Assembly (NCBI GenBank): GCA_003538495.1
Contig: DPSD01000732.1
Span: 1-11,498, forward strand
Source: Accumulibacter sp.
GTDB taxonomy: Bacteria; Pseudomonadota; Gammaproteobacteria; Burkholderiales; Rhodocyclaceae
Direction: 5' to 3'
Length of the DNA stretch: 11,498 nt
Positions 1 to 8,963 of this stretch are shown here, piece after piece. Numbering within the stretch: position 1 is the stretch's first letter; every line of letters begins with the position of its first letter. Position numbers and translations under genes: made by a program. The notes below the pieces were generated by a model that was given only the letters and a program-made list of their open reading frames with translations, was not told where the DNA came from and searched no databases.

Positions 1-575
1 TCTCCAATCTGCTCGCCGTGGCAGCGGTATTGATCGACGCCGGGCTAGCGCCGCAGGCCGTCGCCGAGCGCTTCGCCAGCCTGCGTTCGCCGGCAGGTCG
101 CCTGGAAAAACTCGGTGGTCACAATCAGCCGCTGGTCGTCGTCGATTACGCGCACACCCCGGACGCGCTGCAGAGTGCCCTGGGCGCCTTGCGCCCGGTC
201 GCCGCGGCGCGGGGCGCTGGTCTGGTGGTCGTTTTCGGCTGTGGCGGCGATCGTGATCGCGGCAAGCGGCCGTTGATGGGAGCGGTCGCGGCGCGACTTG
301 CCGATCGGGTCGTACTGACCAGCGACAATCCTCGTGGCGAGGATCAACAGGCGATCCTCGACGAAATCCGTGTCGGGGCGCCGGCTGCCGAGATCGTCAC
401 CGATCGTGCACAGGCGATTCGCCAGACCATCGTTGCCGCACATCCGTCCGAGGTGGTCCTGCTCGCCGGCAAGGGGCACGAGTCTTATCAGGAGATCGCT
501 GGCGTACGTCGGCCGTTTTCGGACGTGGCGAACGCGGCAGCCGCACTCGCCGCTCGTCGGGAGGTGGCGCTGTGA
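1..575 (+). CDS. murE: UDP-MurNAc-tripeptide synthetase (meso-DAP-adding), 3' part
   Basis: This is the C-terminal part (about 190 residues, first full codon at position 3) of the cytoplasmic ATP-dependent ligase that adds meso-diaminopimelate to UDP-MurNAc-L-Ala-D-Glu. The 5' end lies outside the window. Visible are the end of the central domain (SNLLAV) and the C-terminal Mur ligase domain: VVVDYAHTPDAL, FGCGGDRDRGKRPLMG, the DNPR motif at 324-335, and AGKGHESYQEI near the end. In characterised MurE proteins DNPR binds meso-DAP, whereas lysine-adding enzymes have a different sequence there, so the substrate assignment is good. The reading frame is open to a TGA at 573-575, which overlaps the GTG start of murF by four bases. 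The order murE-murF is the standard dcw arrangement, and ftsI would be expected just upstream. No damage is seen in the visible part. Confidence 0.97.
   Translation, partial: SNLLAVAAVLIDAGLAPQAVAERFASLRSPAGRLEKLGGHNQPLVVVDYAHTPDALQSALGALRPVAAARGAGLVVVFGCGGDRDRGKRPLMGAVAARLADRVVLTSDNPRGEDQQAILDEIRVGAPAAEIVTDRAQAIRQTIVAAHPSEVVLLAGKGHESYQEIAGVRRPFSDVANAAAALAARREVAL
559..564 (+). promoter_or_regulatory. Ribosome binding site of murF
   Basis: GGGAGG lies seven bases before the GTG at 572. It sits inside the end of murE and favours the GTG at 572 as the murF start over the in-frame ATG at 581, which would be 16 bases away. Confidence 0.6.
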
Positions 576-1954
576 CGGTCATGATGGATCTCATGGCGGC
601 TGCACGTGCGACGGCCGGCCAGCTCGCCGGCGAGAATGTGACCTTCAGCGGCGTGTCCACCGACAGTCGGGCAATTGCCCCTGGCGAGCTGTTCGTCGCC
701 CTGCGCGGTGAACATTTCGACGGCCACCACTACCTCGCCGCGGCGATGGCGCGTGGCGCCGCTGCCGCGGTGGTGGCGGCAGACTGCGCCGATGGCCTGC
801 TGGTCGCTGGTCTGCCCTTGCTGCGGGTTGCCGAGACCCGCCTGTCGCTGGGTGCGCTGGCGGCTGACTGGCGCAATCGCTTCACACTGCCGCTGCTGGC
901 GGTGACCGGCAGCAATGGCAAGACCACCACCAAGGAGATGATCGCCAGCATCTTGAAGGTCGCTTTTGACGGCGCGGTGCTGGCCTCCCAAGGCAACTTC
1001 AACAACGACATCGGTCTGCCGCTTACCCTGCTCAAGCTGAATGCGACGCATCGCGCCGCGATCATCGAGATGGGCATGAATCATCCCGGCGAGATCGCCT
1101 ATCTGGCCGGAATCGCTCGCCCCGGCGTCGCCGTGGTGACCAATGCGCAACGGGCGCATCTGGAAGGGATGGGTTCGCTGGAGGCGATTGCCGCCGAAAA
1201 GGGCAGCATCTACAGCGGTCTCGACGAAAACGGCGTGGCGGTATTCAACGCCGACGACCCCTGGGCAGACCTGTGGCGTAGCCAATGTCATGGCCTCGGG
1301 GTGATGACTTTCGGTTTCGACAAGGCAGCCGATGTCACCGGCCGGTTCTATCTGCACGGTCTCGAGAGCCGGCTGACTGTGCGCGCTCCCGACGGTGAGG
1401 TGGACATCGTCCTGGCCGTGCCGGGGCAGCACAATGCACGCAACGCCTTGGCTGCCGCCACCGCGTGCCTGGCGGCCGGTGTGCCGCTGGCGGCGGTGCA
1501 CGCTGGCCTGAGCGTTTTTCGTGGGCTCAAGGGGCGGCTGCAACGGCGGACCGCGTTGCAGCAGGCGGTGTTGCTCGACGACACCTACAATGCCAACCCG
1601 GACTCGGTGCGCGCGGGCATCGACGTACTTGCGGCGACGATCGGCAAGACCGTTCTGGTGCTCGGCGACATGGGTGAAATCGGTGACATGAGCGGCCAGT
1701 TTCACGACGAAATAGGCGGCTACGCCAAGAGCCAGGGTATCGATCGGCTGCTGACTCTGGGTGACGCGAGTGCCCTCACCGCGCACAACTTCGGTAGCGG
1801 TGGCCAGCACTACAGCACCATCGACGCGCTGATCGAGGCCCTGGTCGCCGAACTGACGCCGGAGACGACGGTTCTGGTCAAGGGCTCCCGCTTCATGCGC
1901 ATGGAACGGGTGGCCGACGCCGTTGCGCTGCCACCGGCTGCAGGTGGCGACTGA
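572..1954 (+). CDS. murF: UDP-MurNAc-tripeptide:D-Ala-D-Ala ligase
   Basis: MurF adds the D-Ala-D-Ala dipeptide to the UDP-MurNAc tripeptide, the last cytoplasmic step of the pentapeptide precursor. The 460-residue length is close to the E. coli enzyme (about 450). The N-terminal uridine-binding domain has STDSR (29-33). The central ATPase domain has the P-loop TGSNGKTTT (112-120), [10 protein letters not shown] (166-175), [12 protein letters not shown] (191-202) and K210 in the position of the family's carbamylated lysine. [11 protein letters not shown] (285-295) leads to the C-terminal domain with [10 protein letters not shown] (336-345) and LGDMGEIG (364-371). The GTG start at 572 overlaps the murE stop as GTGA and has a good Shine-Dalgarno; an ATG at 581 is the alternative. 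The TGA at 1952-1954 shares one base with the mraY start. Ddl, which makes its dipeptide substrate, is encoded downstream in the same array. Confidence 0.97.
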   Translation: MTVMMDLMAAARATAGQLAGENVTFSGVSTDSRAIAPGELFVALRGEHFDGHHYLAAAMARGAAAAVVAADCADGLLVAGLPLLRVAETRLSLGALAADWRNRFTLPLLAVTGSNGKTTTKEMIASILKVAFDGAVLASQGNFNNDIGLPLTLLKLNATHRAAIIEMGMNHPGEIAYLAGIARPGVAVVTNAQRAHLEGMGSLEAIAAEKGSIYSGLDENGVAVFNADDPWADLWRSQCHGLGVMTFGFDKAADVTGRFYLHGLESRLTVRAPDGEVDIVLAVPGQHNARNALAAATACLAAGVPLAAVHAGLSVFRGLKGRLQRRTALQQAVLLDDTYNANPDSVRAGIDVLAATIGKTVLVLGDMGEIGDMSGQFHDEIGGYAKSQGIDRLLTLGDASALTAHNFGSGGQHYSTIDALIEALVAELTPETTVLVKGSRFMRMERVADAVALPPAAGGD

Positions 1955-3042
1955 TGCTGCTCTTGCTGACCCAGTGGCTGGCGCAGGACGTACGCGCCTT
2001 CAACGTCTTTTCGTACATCACCTTGCGAACGGTGCTTGCCGTGATGACCGCCTTGATCATCTCTTTCATGGCGGGTCCGCCGCTGATCCGCTGGCTGGCC
2101 GCCAAGAAGATCGGCCAGGCGGTTCGCCAGGACGGCCCGCAGTCACACCTCGTCAAGTCCGGAACACCGACCATGGGCGGCGCGCTGATCCTGATCGCGA
2201 TCAGCGTCACCACGCTGCTGTGGGGCGACCTCAGCAACCGCTACGTGTGGGTGGTGCTGATCGTTACGATCGGCTTTGGCGGTATCGGCTGGTACGACGA
2301 CTGGCAGAAAGTCGTCAACCGTGATCCGCGCGGGCTGGCTTCGCGCTGGAAGTATTTCTGGCAATCGGCGCTCGGTTTGCTGGTGGCGCTGTATCTGGCG
2401 CTGAGCGCCAGTGGCCCGGCGCAACTGCAGTTGATCGTGCCTTTCTTCAAGACCGTCTCGTATCCGCTGGGGATCATCGGCTTCATCGTCCTGAGCTATC
2501 TGGTGGTCGTCGGTACCAGCAACGCCGTCAACCTCACCGATGGCCTCGATGGTCTGGCGATCATGCCGGCGGTGATGATTGCCGCCGCCCTGGCGATCTT
2601 CGCCTACGTTGCCGGCAACGCAGTCTATGCCCGCTATCTGTTCCTGCCCTACGTCCCGGGCGCCGGCGAACTGGCGATCTTCCTCGGCGCCATGGCTGGT
2701 GCCGGCCTTGGCTTTCTGTGGTTCAACGCCTATCCGGCCGAGGTCTTCATGGGCGACGTTGGCGCCCTGGCGCTGGGCGCGGCGCTGGGAACGGTGGCGA
2801 TCATCGTCCGCCAGGAGATCGTGCTGGCGATCATGGGCGGCGTCTTCGTCGCTGAAACGCTGTCGGTTGCCGCACAGGTCCTCTACTACAAGGTCACCGG
2901 TGGCCGGCGGATCTTCCGCATGGCTCCCTTGCATCACCATTTTGAACTGGGCGGATGGAAGGAGACGCAGGTCGTCGTCCGCTTCTGGATCATCACCATC
3001 ATGCTGGTGCTGATCGGCTTGTCCAGCCTGAAGTTGCGCTGA
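1954..3042 (+). CDS. mraY: Phospho-MurNAc-pentapeptide transferase (lipid I synthase)
   Basis: MraY is the polytopic inner-membrane enzyme that transfers phospho-MurNAc-pentapeptide from UDP to undecaprenyl phosphate, giving lipid I. The 362 residues match the E. coli length (360). The sequence is strongly hydrophobic and fits the family's ten membrane helices. Family motifs appear in order: SGTPTMGG (69-76), YDDWQK with D115 and D116 (114-119), NLTDGLDGL (193-201), FMGDVG with D268 (265-270), and [11 protein letters not shown] (325-335), the histidine-rich loop. The three aspartates correspond to the Mg-binding and catalytic residues of characterised MraY. The ATG shares one base with the murF stop (TGATG), and AGGTGG at 1942-1947 is a suitable ribosome binding site. 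The TGA at 3040-3042 is one base before the murD start. Confidence 0.98.
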   Translation: MLLLLTQWLAQDVRAFNVFSYITLRTVLAVMTALIISFMAGPPLIRWLAAKKIGQAVRQDGPQSHLVKSGTPTMGGALILIAISVTTLLWGDLSNRYVWVVLIVTIGFGGIGWYDDWQKVVNRDPRGLASRWKYFWQSALGLLVALYLALSASGPAQLQLIVPFFKTVSYPLGIIGFIVLSYLVVVGTSNAVNLTDGLDGLAIMPAVMIAAALAIFAYVAGNAVYARYLFLPYVPGAGELAIFLGAMAGAGLGFLWFNAYPAEVFMGDVGALALGAALGTVAIIVRQEIVLAIMGGVFVAETLSVAAQVLYYKVTGGRRIFRMAPLHHHFELGGWKETQVVVRFWIITIMLVLIGLSSLKLR

Positions 3043-3043
3043 G

Positions 3044-4411
3044 ATGGAACTGAGCGGAAAGTTGATCCTCGTCATCGGCCTTGGCGAAAGCGGCCTGGCG
3101 ATGGCCAGGTGGCTGGCCCGTCAGGGCGCGCGCGTGCGCGTTGCCGACAGCCGTTGCGCCGCGCCGCAGGCCGATGCGCTGCGTGCCGCGGTCCCCGAAG
3201 CAGTGGTCTTTGCCGGCCCGTTCGCTGCGGAAGCCTTCGCCGGGGTCGACCTGATGGCCATTTCTCCTGGCGTACGGGTGGACGAGCCGCTGGTTCAGGA
3301 GGCGCGTGCGCGCGGCGTTCCGCTGGTTTCCGAGGTCGAGCTGTTCGCCTGGGCCGTCCACCGGTCGACCCCGGAGGCGCTGGTGATCGCCATTACCGGC
3401 AGCAACGGCAAGACCACCACCACTGCGCTTACCGGTGCCTTGTGCCGGGCGGCGGGCCGGCGTACGGTGGTTGCTGGCAACATCGGCCCGGCCGCGCTCG
3501 ACGCCTTGATGGCAGCCATCGACAGCGGTCAGCTGCCAGCGGTCTGGGTACTGGAGCTGTCGAGTTTCCAGCTCGAAACGACCTGTTCGCTGGCTGCCGA
3601 TGCGGCAACGGTGCTCAATGTCTGCGAAGACCATCTCGACCGCTATCGGGGCCTCGACCAGTACGCTGCGGCCAAGGCGCGGATCTTCCAGGGGGACGGC
3701 GTAATGGTCGTCAATCGCGACGACAGCCGCAGCCTGGCTGCCGCGCGCAGGAACGGTCGGGTAATCAGCTTTGGTCTCAAGGCGCCGCCGCGGGCAGACG
3801 ACTACGGGATCGCCGACGGCTGGCTGCTGCGCGGAGCCGAGCGGCTGATTGCGCTCAGTGAGATCAAGCTGATCGGCGCCCACAACGCGGCCAACGCGCT
3901 CGCCGCGCTGGCCCTGTGCGAGGCGGTTGGCATCGACCCGCATAGCGTCTTGCCGGCGCTGGCCTCCTTTGGCGGTCTGGCCCACCGCGTCGAATGGATC
4001 GCCGAGATCAACGGGGTTCGCTACTTCGACGACTCCAAGGGAACCAATGTCGGCGCCACACTGGCTGCGATTGAGGGTCTAGGCTGCAAGCTGGCGATCA
4101 TCCTCGGTGGCGACGGCAAGGGGCAGGACTTCTCGCCGCTGCGGCGGGCGATCGCCGGGCACGCGCGTGCGGTGGCGCTGATCGGCCGCGATGCGCCGCT
4201 GATCGCTGCGCTTCTCACCGACTGCGGCGTGCCGCTGCGTACCTTTGGCGAGATGGCCGAAGCGGTCCGCTGGTGCGCGGCGCAGGCACAGCGCGGCGAT
4301 GCGGTCCTGCTCTCGCCGGCCTGCGCGAGCCTCGACATGTACCGCGACTATGCGCATCGCGCCGCGGTATTCGTCGACGCCGTTCGCGGTCTCGAACGGG
4401 AGGCCGCCTGA
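3044..4411 (+). CDS. murD: UDP-MurNAc-L-Ala:D-Glu ligase
   Basis: MurD is the cytoplasmic ligase that adds D-glutamate to UDP-MurNAc-L-Ala. The product has 455 residues, slightly longer than E. coli MurD (438). The N-terminal Rossmann-like domain starts with LILVIGLGESGLAMARWL (7-24) and has SPGV (74-77). The ATPase domain has TGSNGKTTT (118-126), ELSSFQLE (171-178), NVCEDHLDRY (192-201) and K211 at the expected carbamylated-lysine position. GAHNAANALAAL (278-289) bridges to the C-terminal domain with DDSKGTN (329-335), LGGDGKG (354-360) and SPACASLDMY (424-433). These last motifs separate MurD from the other Mur ligases. The ATG follows the mraY stop after one base and has no convincing Shine-Dalgarno sequence, so start-up probably depends on ribosomes finishing mraY (inference). 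The TGA at 4409-4411 shares one base with the ftsW start. Confidence 0.97.
   Translation: MELSGKLILVIGLGESGLAMARWLARQGARVRVADSRCAAPQADALRAAVPEAVVFAGPFAAEAFAGVDLMAISPGVRVDEPLVQEARARGVPLVSEVELFAWAVHRSTPEALVIAITGSNGKTTTTALTGALCRAAGRRTVVAGNIGPAALDALMAAIDSGQLPAVWVLELSSFQLETTCSLAADAATVLNVCEDHLDRYRGLDQYAAAKARIFQGDGVMVVNRDDSRSLAAARRNGRVISFGLKAPPRADDYGIADGWLLRGAERLIALSEIKLIGAHNAANALAALALCEAVGIDPHSVLPALASFGGLAHRVEWIAEINGVRYFDDSKGTNVGATLAAIEGLGCKLAIILGGDGKGQDFSPLRRAIAGHARAVALIGRDAPLIAALLTDCGVPLRTFGEMAEAVRWCAAQAQRGDAVLLSPACASLDMYRDYAHRAAVFVDAVRGLEREAA
4398..4403 (+). promoter_or_regulatory. Ribosome binding site of ftsW
   Basis: GGGAGG lies seven bases before the ATG at 4411, inside the end of murD. It fixes the ftsW start there. 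The frame stays open upstream to 4273, but that extension is an arginine-rich shadow of murD. Confidence 0.65.
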
Positions 4412-5571
4412 TGTTGCGAGCTCTCGACGCGCCGCGCCGGCTGCCTTCGGAGATCGATCTGGCGCTGCTCTGGAGCAGCCTGATCCTGCTCATGATCGGC
4501 ATGGTGATGGTCTACTCGGCGTCGATGGCGACCGCCGAGGCGGCGCGCGGAACGGGCAATCAGCCGGCCTATTTCCTCGTACGCCATGCGGTCTTCCTGA
4601 TCATCGGGCTGCTCGCCGCGGCCGTCGCCTTTCAGGTCCCGTTGTCGACTTGGCAACAATGGTCGCCATGGCTGTTCGTCGGCGGCTTCCTGCTGCTGGC
4701 GCTGGTACTCGTTCCGGGAATTGGTCGCGAGGTCAACGGCGCGCAGCGCTGGCTGCCGCTGGGAATCGTCAATCTGCAGCCGTCTGAGTTGATGAAGCTG
4801 TTTGCCGTTCTATACGCCGCCGACTACACGGCGCGCAAGATGCCGCACATGCATGACCTGAAGAAGGCCTTTCTGCCGATGGCGGTGGCGATGGTCGCGG
4901 TCGGCATCCTGCTGCTCAAGGAACCGGACTTCGGGGCTTTCGTGGTGATCATTTCGGTGGCCTTCAGCATTCTCTTTCTCGGCGGCATGCGGGCGCGCCT
5001 GTTCGTCGTCCTGATCGTCGTGCTGGTCGCCGCCTTCGCCGCGCTGATCATCCTGTCGCCTTACCGACGCGATCGCATTTTTGGTTTCATGGACCCCTGG
5101 GCCGACGCCTTCGGCCGCGGCTACCAGCTGTCGCACGCGCTGATCGCCTTCGGGCGCGGCGAACTGATGGGGGTCGGCCTCGGCGCCAGCGTCGAGAAAC
5201 TGTTCTACCTGCCGGAGGCGCATACCGACTTCCTGCTTGCCGTGATCGCCGAGGAACTAGGCTTTGTCGGCGTCGTGGTGGTGATCTTCCTGTTTGGCCT
5301 GCTGGTCCAGCGGGCTTTCGCCATCGGTCGTCAGGCGGTGGCCCTCGACCGCCTCTACTCGGCGCTGGTGGCGCAGGGCCTGGGCGTCTGGCTGGGTGTG
5401 CAGAGCTTCATCAATATGGGAGTCAACACCGGCCTGCTGCCGACCAAGGGACTGACCCTGCCGCTGATGAGCTTCGGCGGTTCCGGGATCCTGGCCAATT
5501 GCGTGGCGGTGGCGGTTCTGCTCCGGATCGACTGGGAAAACCGCCAGCTGATGCGCGGGGCGAAAATATGA
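4411..5571 (+). CDS. ftsW: Septal SEDS peptidoglycan glycosyltransferase FtsW
   Basis: FtsW is the polytopic membrane protein of the SEDS family that polymerises lipid II into septal glycan together with the transpeptidase FtsI. From the ATG at 4411 it has 386 residues, somewhat shorter than E. coli FtsW (414), mainly because the N-terminal cytoplasmic tail is short. The sequence is rich in hydrophobic helices from about residue 16, consistent with ten spans. Family motifs are [13 protein letters not shown] (106-118), QPSELMKL (123-130), EPDFG (171-175), LPEAHTDF (267-274) and [16 protein letters not shown] (344-359). D273 in HTDF matches the essential aspartate of SEDS enzymes. Its place between murD and murG is the usual dcw position and separates it from RodA, which lies elsewhere with mrdA. 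The start shares one base with the murD stop, and the end overlaps murG by ATGA. Confidence 0.96.
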   Translation: MLRALDAPRRLPSEIDLALLWSSLILLMIGMVMVYSASMATAEAARGTGNQPAYFLVRHAVFLIIGLLAAAVAFQVPLSTWQQWSPWLFVGGFLLLALVLVPGIGREVNGAQRWLPLGIVNLQPSELMKLFAVLYAADYTARKMPHMHDLKKAFLPMAVAMVAVGILLLKEPDFGAFVVIISVAFSILFLGGMRARLFVVLIVVLVAAFAALIILSPYRRDRIFGFMDPWADAFGRGYQLSHALIAFGRGELMGVGLGASVEKLFYLPEAHTDFLLAVIAEELGFVGVVVVIFLFGLLVQRAFAIGRQAVALDRLYSALVAQGLGVWLGVQSFINMGVNTGLLPTKGLTLPLMSFGGSGILANCVAVAVLLRIDWENRQLMRGAKI

Positions 5572-6638
5572 GCGCGACGATCGGCAAGACCCTGCTGGTA
5601 ATGGCCGGTGGCACCGGCGGGCACGTCTTCCCTGGCCTGGCGGTCGCCGATCTGCTCCGGAGCCGCAACTGGAAGGTCGTCTGGATGGGCGCGCCCGACA
5701 GCATGGAAGCCCGGCTGGTCCCTGCGCGCGGTTACGAAATGGCCTGGGTCCGCTTTGCCGCGCTGCGCGGCAAGGGCCTGCTGCGCAAGCTCCTGCTTCC
5801 CTTCCACCTGTTGTCGGCGTGCTGGCAGGCGCGCCGGGAGCTGCGCCGGGTCAGGCCGGACGTGGTACTGGGCATGGGTGGCTATATCAGCTTTCCCGGC
5901 GGGATCATGGCGGCGCTCCTGCGTTACCCTCTCGTCATCCACGAACAGAATTCTGTGGCCGGCCTTGCCAACCGGGTGCTGGCCCGGCTGGCCGACCGCG
6001 TCGCCTGTGGTTTCCCCGATGTGCTGCCGAAGGGCGTCTGGGTAGGCAATCCCTTGCGTCCGGAGATGAGCCGCGTCGCGCCGCCGGCCGAGCGCCTCGC
6101 CGGGCGCCAGCCGCCGCTGCACCTGCTGGTTCTCGGCGGCAGCCTGGGAGCCGCGGCGCTCAACGAGATGGTCCCCAGGGGGCTGGCCCTGATTGACGCC
6201 GACCAGCGACCGCAGGTCGTCCATCAGGCTGGCGAGAAGCATCTCGCGCAACTGCGCGAGAACTACCAGGCGGCTGGCGTGCAGGCGCATTGCGCGGCGT
6301 TCATCGACGACATGGCGGGGGCCTACGAGTGGGCTGATCTGGTGCTCTGCCGAGCCGGCGCGCTGACCGTCGCCGAGCTCGCCGCGACCGGCGTGGCGAG
6401 CATCCTGGTCCCCTTCCCGCACGCGGTCGACGATCATCAGACCAGCAACGCGAAATTCCTGTCGTCGGCAGGTGGCGCGACGCTGCTGCCGCAAGCCGAG
6501 CTGACGCCGGAGTCGATCAGCCTGCTGCGCAACTTCCCGCGCAGCCGGTTGGCGGAAATGGCCGAGCGCGCCCGCGAGCTGGCCAAGCCGGAAGCGACCG
6601 CAGACGTGGCGCGGATGTGCGAGGAGCTGGTCGCGTGA
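5568..6638 (+). CDS. murG: Lipid II synthase (undecaprenyl-PP-MurNAc-pentapeptide GlcNAc transferase)
   Basis: MurG is the peripheral inner-membrane GT-B glycosyltransferase that transfers GlcNAc from UDP-GlcNAc to lipid I, giving lipid II. The 356 residues match E. coli (355). The N-terminal domain carries the glycine-rich loop [13 protein letters not shown] (13-25) and [11 protein letters not shown] (102-112), which face lipid I, followed by HEQN (125-128). The C-terminal nucleotide-sugar domain has GGSLGA (190-195; E. coli has GGSQGA), [10 protein letters not shown] with E269 (261-270) and FPHAVDDHQ (283-291). The ATG at 5568 overlaps the ftsW stop as ATGA. A weak GGGG at 5557-5560 may serve as the ribosome binding site, and coupling to ftsW is likely. 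Upstream in-frame start codons lie inside ftsW and would give a non-homologous N-terminus. The TGA overlaps the murC GTG. Confidence 0.97.
   Translation: MSATIGKTLLVMAGGTGGHVFPGLAVADLLRSRNWKVVWMGAPDSMEARLVPARGYEMAWVRFAALRGKGLLRKLLLPFHLLSACWQARRELRRVRPDVVLGMGGYISFPGGIMAALLRYPLVIHEQNSVAGLANRVLARLADRVACGFPDVLPKGVWVGNPLRPEMSRVAPPAERLAGRQPPLHLLVLGGSLGAAALNEMVPRGLALIDADQRPQVVHQAGEKHLAQLRENYQAAGVQAHCAAFIDDMAGAYEWADLVLCRAGALTVAELAATGVASILVPFPHAVDDHQTSNAKFLSSAGGATLLPQAELTPESISLLRNFPRSRLAEMAERARELAKPEATADVARMCEELVA
6621..6626 (+). promoter_or_regulatory. Ribosome binding site of murC
   Basis: GAGGAG lies eight bases before the GTG at 6635, inside the end of murG. It supports the GTG start, which also begins the protein at the point where MurC homology starts. 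Confidence 0.6.
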
Positions 6639-8023
6639 AACATAAAGTCAAGAGCATTCACTTCGTCGGTATCGGCGGCGCGGGGATGAGCGGCATTGCC
6701 GAGGTGCTGGCCAACCTGGGCTTTTCGGTCAGCGGTTCCGACCTGGCGGAGAATGCGACGACCAGGCGCCTCGCCGAAATTGGCGTGCGCACGCTCCTCG
6801 GGCACGCGGCCGAAAACGTCAACGGGGCCGACGCGGTGGTCGTTTCTTCGGCGGTCAAGGCGGATAACCCCGAGGTGATCGCGGCGCGGCAGCGCAAGGT
6901 GCCGGTAGTGCCGCGGGCGCAGATGCTGGCCGAGTTGATGCGCCTCAAGCAGGGTATCGCGGTCGCCGGAACGCACGGCAAGACCACCACCACCAGCCTG
7001 GCGGCGTCGATTCTCGCCGAGGGCGGGATGGACCCGACCTTCGTCATCGGCGGCCTGCTCAACGCCGCCGGCGCCAACGCTCGCCTGGGCTCCGGCGAAT
7101 TCCTGGTCGCCGAAGCCGACGAATCCGATGCCTCTTTCCTGTTTCTATCGCCGGTGATCTCGGTGGTCACCAACATCGATGCCGATCACATGGAAACCTA
7201 CGGCCACGATTTCAACCGCCTCAAACAGGCTTTCGTCGATTTCCTGCAGCGCCTGCCGTTCTACGGGGTGGCGGTGCTCTGCGTCGACGACGCCAACGTT
7301 CGTGAAATCATCCCGCAGGTCAGCAAGCAGATCGTCACTTACGGGTTCGACCCTTCGGCCAATGTCTATGCCGACAATGTCAGCGCGGCCGCGGGCCAGA
7401 TGCGCTTTGACTGCGTGCGCGTCAACGGCAGCGTCAGCCGCCTGCCGGTGATCCTCAATCTGCCCGGCCGGCACAATGTCCTGAACGCCCTGGCGGCGAT
7501 TGCCGTAGCCAGCGAGCTGGGGGTTGCCGACGCAGCGATCGTCAAGGCGCTGACCGACTTCAAGGGGGTCGGTCGTCGCTTCCAGCGCTACGCCGACGTC
7601 AAGCTGGCCAACGGCGGCCGCTTCAGTCTGGTCGACGACTACGGCCATCATCCGGTAGAGATGCGGGCGACCATCGCCGCCGCCCGTGGCGCCTTCCCCG
7701 GTCGTCGCCTGCTGCTGGCTTTTCAGCCGCACCGCTATACCCGTACGCGCGACTGTTTCGAGGATTTCGTCAAGGTGCTGAGCGCGGTTGACGCCTTGGT
7801 GCTGGGTGAAGTCTATGCCGCGGGCGAGCAAGCCATCGTCGCCGCCGATGGTCGCGCACTGGCCCGCGCCTTGCGCGTCGCCGGCAAGGTCGAGCCGGTT
7901 TTCGTCGAGCACATCGGCGACCTGCCGCAAGCGATACGGGACGTCGCGCGCGATGGCGACGTGGTGATCACCATGGGTGCCGGTTCAATCGGCACGGTCC
8001 CCGGCAAACTGGTGGCTGGCTAG
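6635..8023 (+). CDS. murC: UDP-MurNAc:L-alanine ligase
   Basis: MurC is the cytoplasmic ligase that adds L-alanine to UDP-MurNAc, the first step of the peptide stem. It has 462 residues, within the family range (E. coli 491). The N-terminal domain opens with [15 protein letters not shown] (9-23). The ATPase domain has GTHGKTTTT (112-120), EADESD (160-165) and [11 protein letters not shown] (180-190). [11 protein letters not shown] (278-288) precedes the C-terminal domain with DDYGHHP (334-340), FQPHRYTRT (363-371) and MGAGSI (447-452). THGKTTTT and DYGHHP are characteristic of MurC and the related Mpl recycling ligase; the dcw position and length favour MurC. The GTG start overlaps the murG stop as GTGA. 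It ends with TAG (8021-8023), the only non-TGA stop among the ten complete gene ends here. No murB lies between murC and ddl, as in E. coli. Confidence 0.97.
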   Translation: MKHKVKSIHFVGIGGAGMSGIAEVLANLGFSVSGSDLAENATTRRLAEIGVRTLLGHAAENVNGADAVVVSSAVKADNPEVIAARQRKVPVVPRAQMLAELMRLKQGIAVAGTHGKTTTTSLAASILAEGGMDPTFVIGGLLNAAGANARLGSGEFLVAEADESDASFLFLSPVISVVTNIDADHMETYGHDFNRLKQAFVDFLQRLPFYGVAVLCVDDANVREIIPQVSKQIVTYGFDPSANVYADNVSAAAGQMRFDCVRVNGSVSRLPVILNLPGRHNVLNALAAIAVASELGVADAAIVKALTDFKGVGRRFQRYADVKLANGGRFSLVDDYGHHPVEMRATIAAARGAFPGRRLLLAFQPHRYTRTRDCFEDFVKVLSAVDALVLGEVYAAGEQAIVAADGRALARALRVAGKVEPVFVEHIGDLPQAIRDVARDGDVVITMGAGSIGTVPGKLVAG

Positions 8024-8024
8024 C

Positions 8025-8960
8025 ATGAGTACCGTCGACGTCAGCGATTTCGGCAGGGTCGCCGTCCTTTTCGGCGGCCGTTCGGCCGAACGCGAGGTCT
8101 CGTTGAACAGCGGCTCCAGGGTCCTGGCGGCCTTGCGTGGTCGAGGCGTCGATGCGCATGCCTTCGACCCGGCGTCGCGCAAGCTCGACGAACTGGCGGA
8201 ATTCGATCGGGCTTTCATCGCGCTGCACGGCCGTTACGGCGAAGACGGGACGATCCAGGGCGTCCTGGAACTGATGGGCATTCCGTATACGGGTAGCGGC
8301 GTGCTGGCGTCGGCGGTGGGGATGGACAAGTGGCGCAGCAAGATGCTCTGGCACGCCGCCGGCGTGCCGGTACCGCAATACACGCTGCTCACCCCGGACA
8401 GCGATTTTGGCCGTGTCGAAGCCGAGCTGGGGCTGCCGTTGTTTGTCAAGCCCGCGTGCGAAGGGTCGTCGATCGGCATCAGCAAGGTATCCCGAGCCGG
8501 TGAGCTGGCTGCTGCGCATGCCGCCGCCGCAAAACATGATTCGCTGGTGATAGCCGAACGCGCCATTCTTGGCGGAGAATACACGGTTGCCATTCTCGGT
8601 GACCGGGCCCTGCCGATTGTCAAGATCGAGCCGACCACCGAGTTCTACGATTACGACGCCAAGTACCTGCGTGACGATACCGTCTACCGATGCCCATGCG
8701 GCCTGCCCGAGAGCCGTGAACGCGACCTGCGCGAGCAGGCTTTCGAGGCGTTTCGCATTCTCGGCGGCCGTGGCTGGGGTAGGGTCGATTTTCTGATGGA
8801 TCGGACGCTGCCCGACGGGACCGCCCCGGCCTATTTTCTCGAGGTGAATACCTCGCCCGGGATGACCGACCACTCGCTGGTGCCGATGGCGGCGCGGGCA
8901 GCGGGCATTCCCTACGACGAACTGGTCGTTCGCGTCCTTGCACTTGCTGCCCTGGGATGA
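8025..8960 (+). CDS. ddl: D-alanine:D-alanine ligase
   Basis: Ddl is a cytoplasmic ATP-grasp ligase that makes D-Ala-D-Ala, the substrate of MurF and the target of vancomycin-type binding. It has 311 residues against 306 in E. coli DdlB, whose gene has the same position. The N-terminal domain has [16 protein letters not shown] (15-30), with E22 at the place of E. coli E15, and [12 protein letters not shown] (68-79). The ATP-grasp domain has [16 protein letters not shown] (140-155), the omega-loop YDYDAKY (208-214) with Y214 matching the residue that marks D-Ala-D-Ala rather than D-Ala-D-Lac enzymes, and metal ligands D255, E273 and N275 in [10 protein letters not shown] (273-282). The ATG follows the murC stop after one base; GGTGG at 8011-8015 is a weak ribosome binding site. 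An in-frame upstream extension to 7977 lies inside murC and is not homologous. Confidence 0.97.
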   Translation: MSTVDVSDFGRVAVLFGGRSAEREVSLNSGSRVLAALRGRGVDAHAFDPASRKLDELAEFDRAFIALHGRYGEDGTIQGVLELMGIPYTGSGVLASAVGMDKWRSKMLWHAAGVPVPQYTLLTPDSDFGRVEAELGLPLFVKPACEGSSIGISKVSRAGELAAAHAAAAKHDSLVIAERAILGGEYTVAILGDRALPIVKIEPTTEFYDYDAKYLRDDTVYRCPCGLPESRERDLREQAFEAFRILGGRGWGRVDFLMDRTLPDGTAPAYFLEVNTSPGMTDHSLVPMAARAAGIPYDELVVRVLALAALG

Positions 8961-8963
8961 GCG

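Noticed and set aside
488..1810. 440-codon open frame on the - strand opposite murF
   Set aside because: It lies wholly antisense to an intact murF, has low-complexity composition rich in His, Gln and Arg, and shows no recognisable domain. Long antisense frames are expected in high-G+C genes.
2143..3985. Long - strand open frames opposite mraY and murD (310 and 328 codons)
   Set aside because: Both are mirror frames of conserved genes, with biased Asp/Arg/Gln/His composition and no family motifs.
4273..4410. 46-residue N-terminal extension of FtsW
   Set aside because: The extension is Arg-rich, overlaps the conserved end of murD and has no FtsW similarity; the ATG at 4411 has a good ribosome binding site.
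5355..6494. 379-codon - strand open frame opposite ftsW and murG
   Set aside because: It crosses two conserved genes on the other strand and has no recognisable motifs; treated as a composition artefact.
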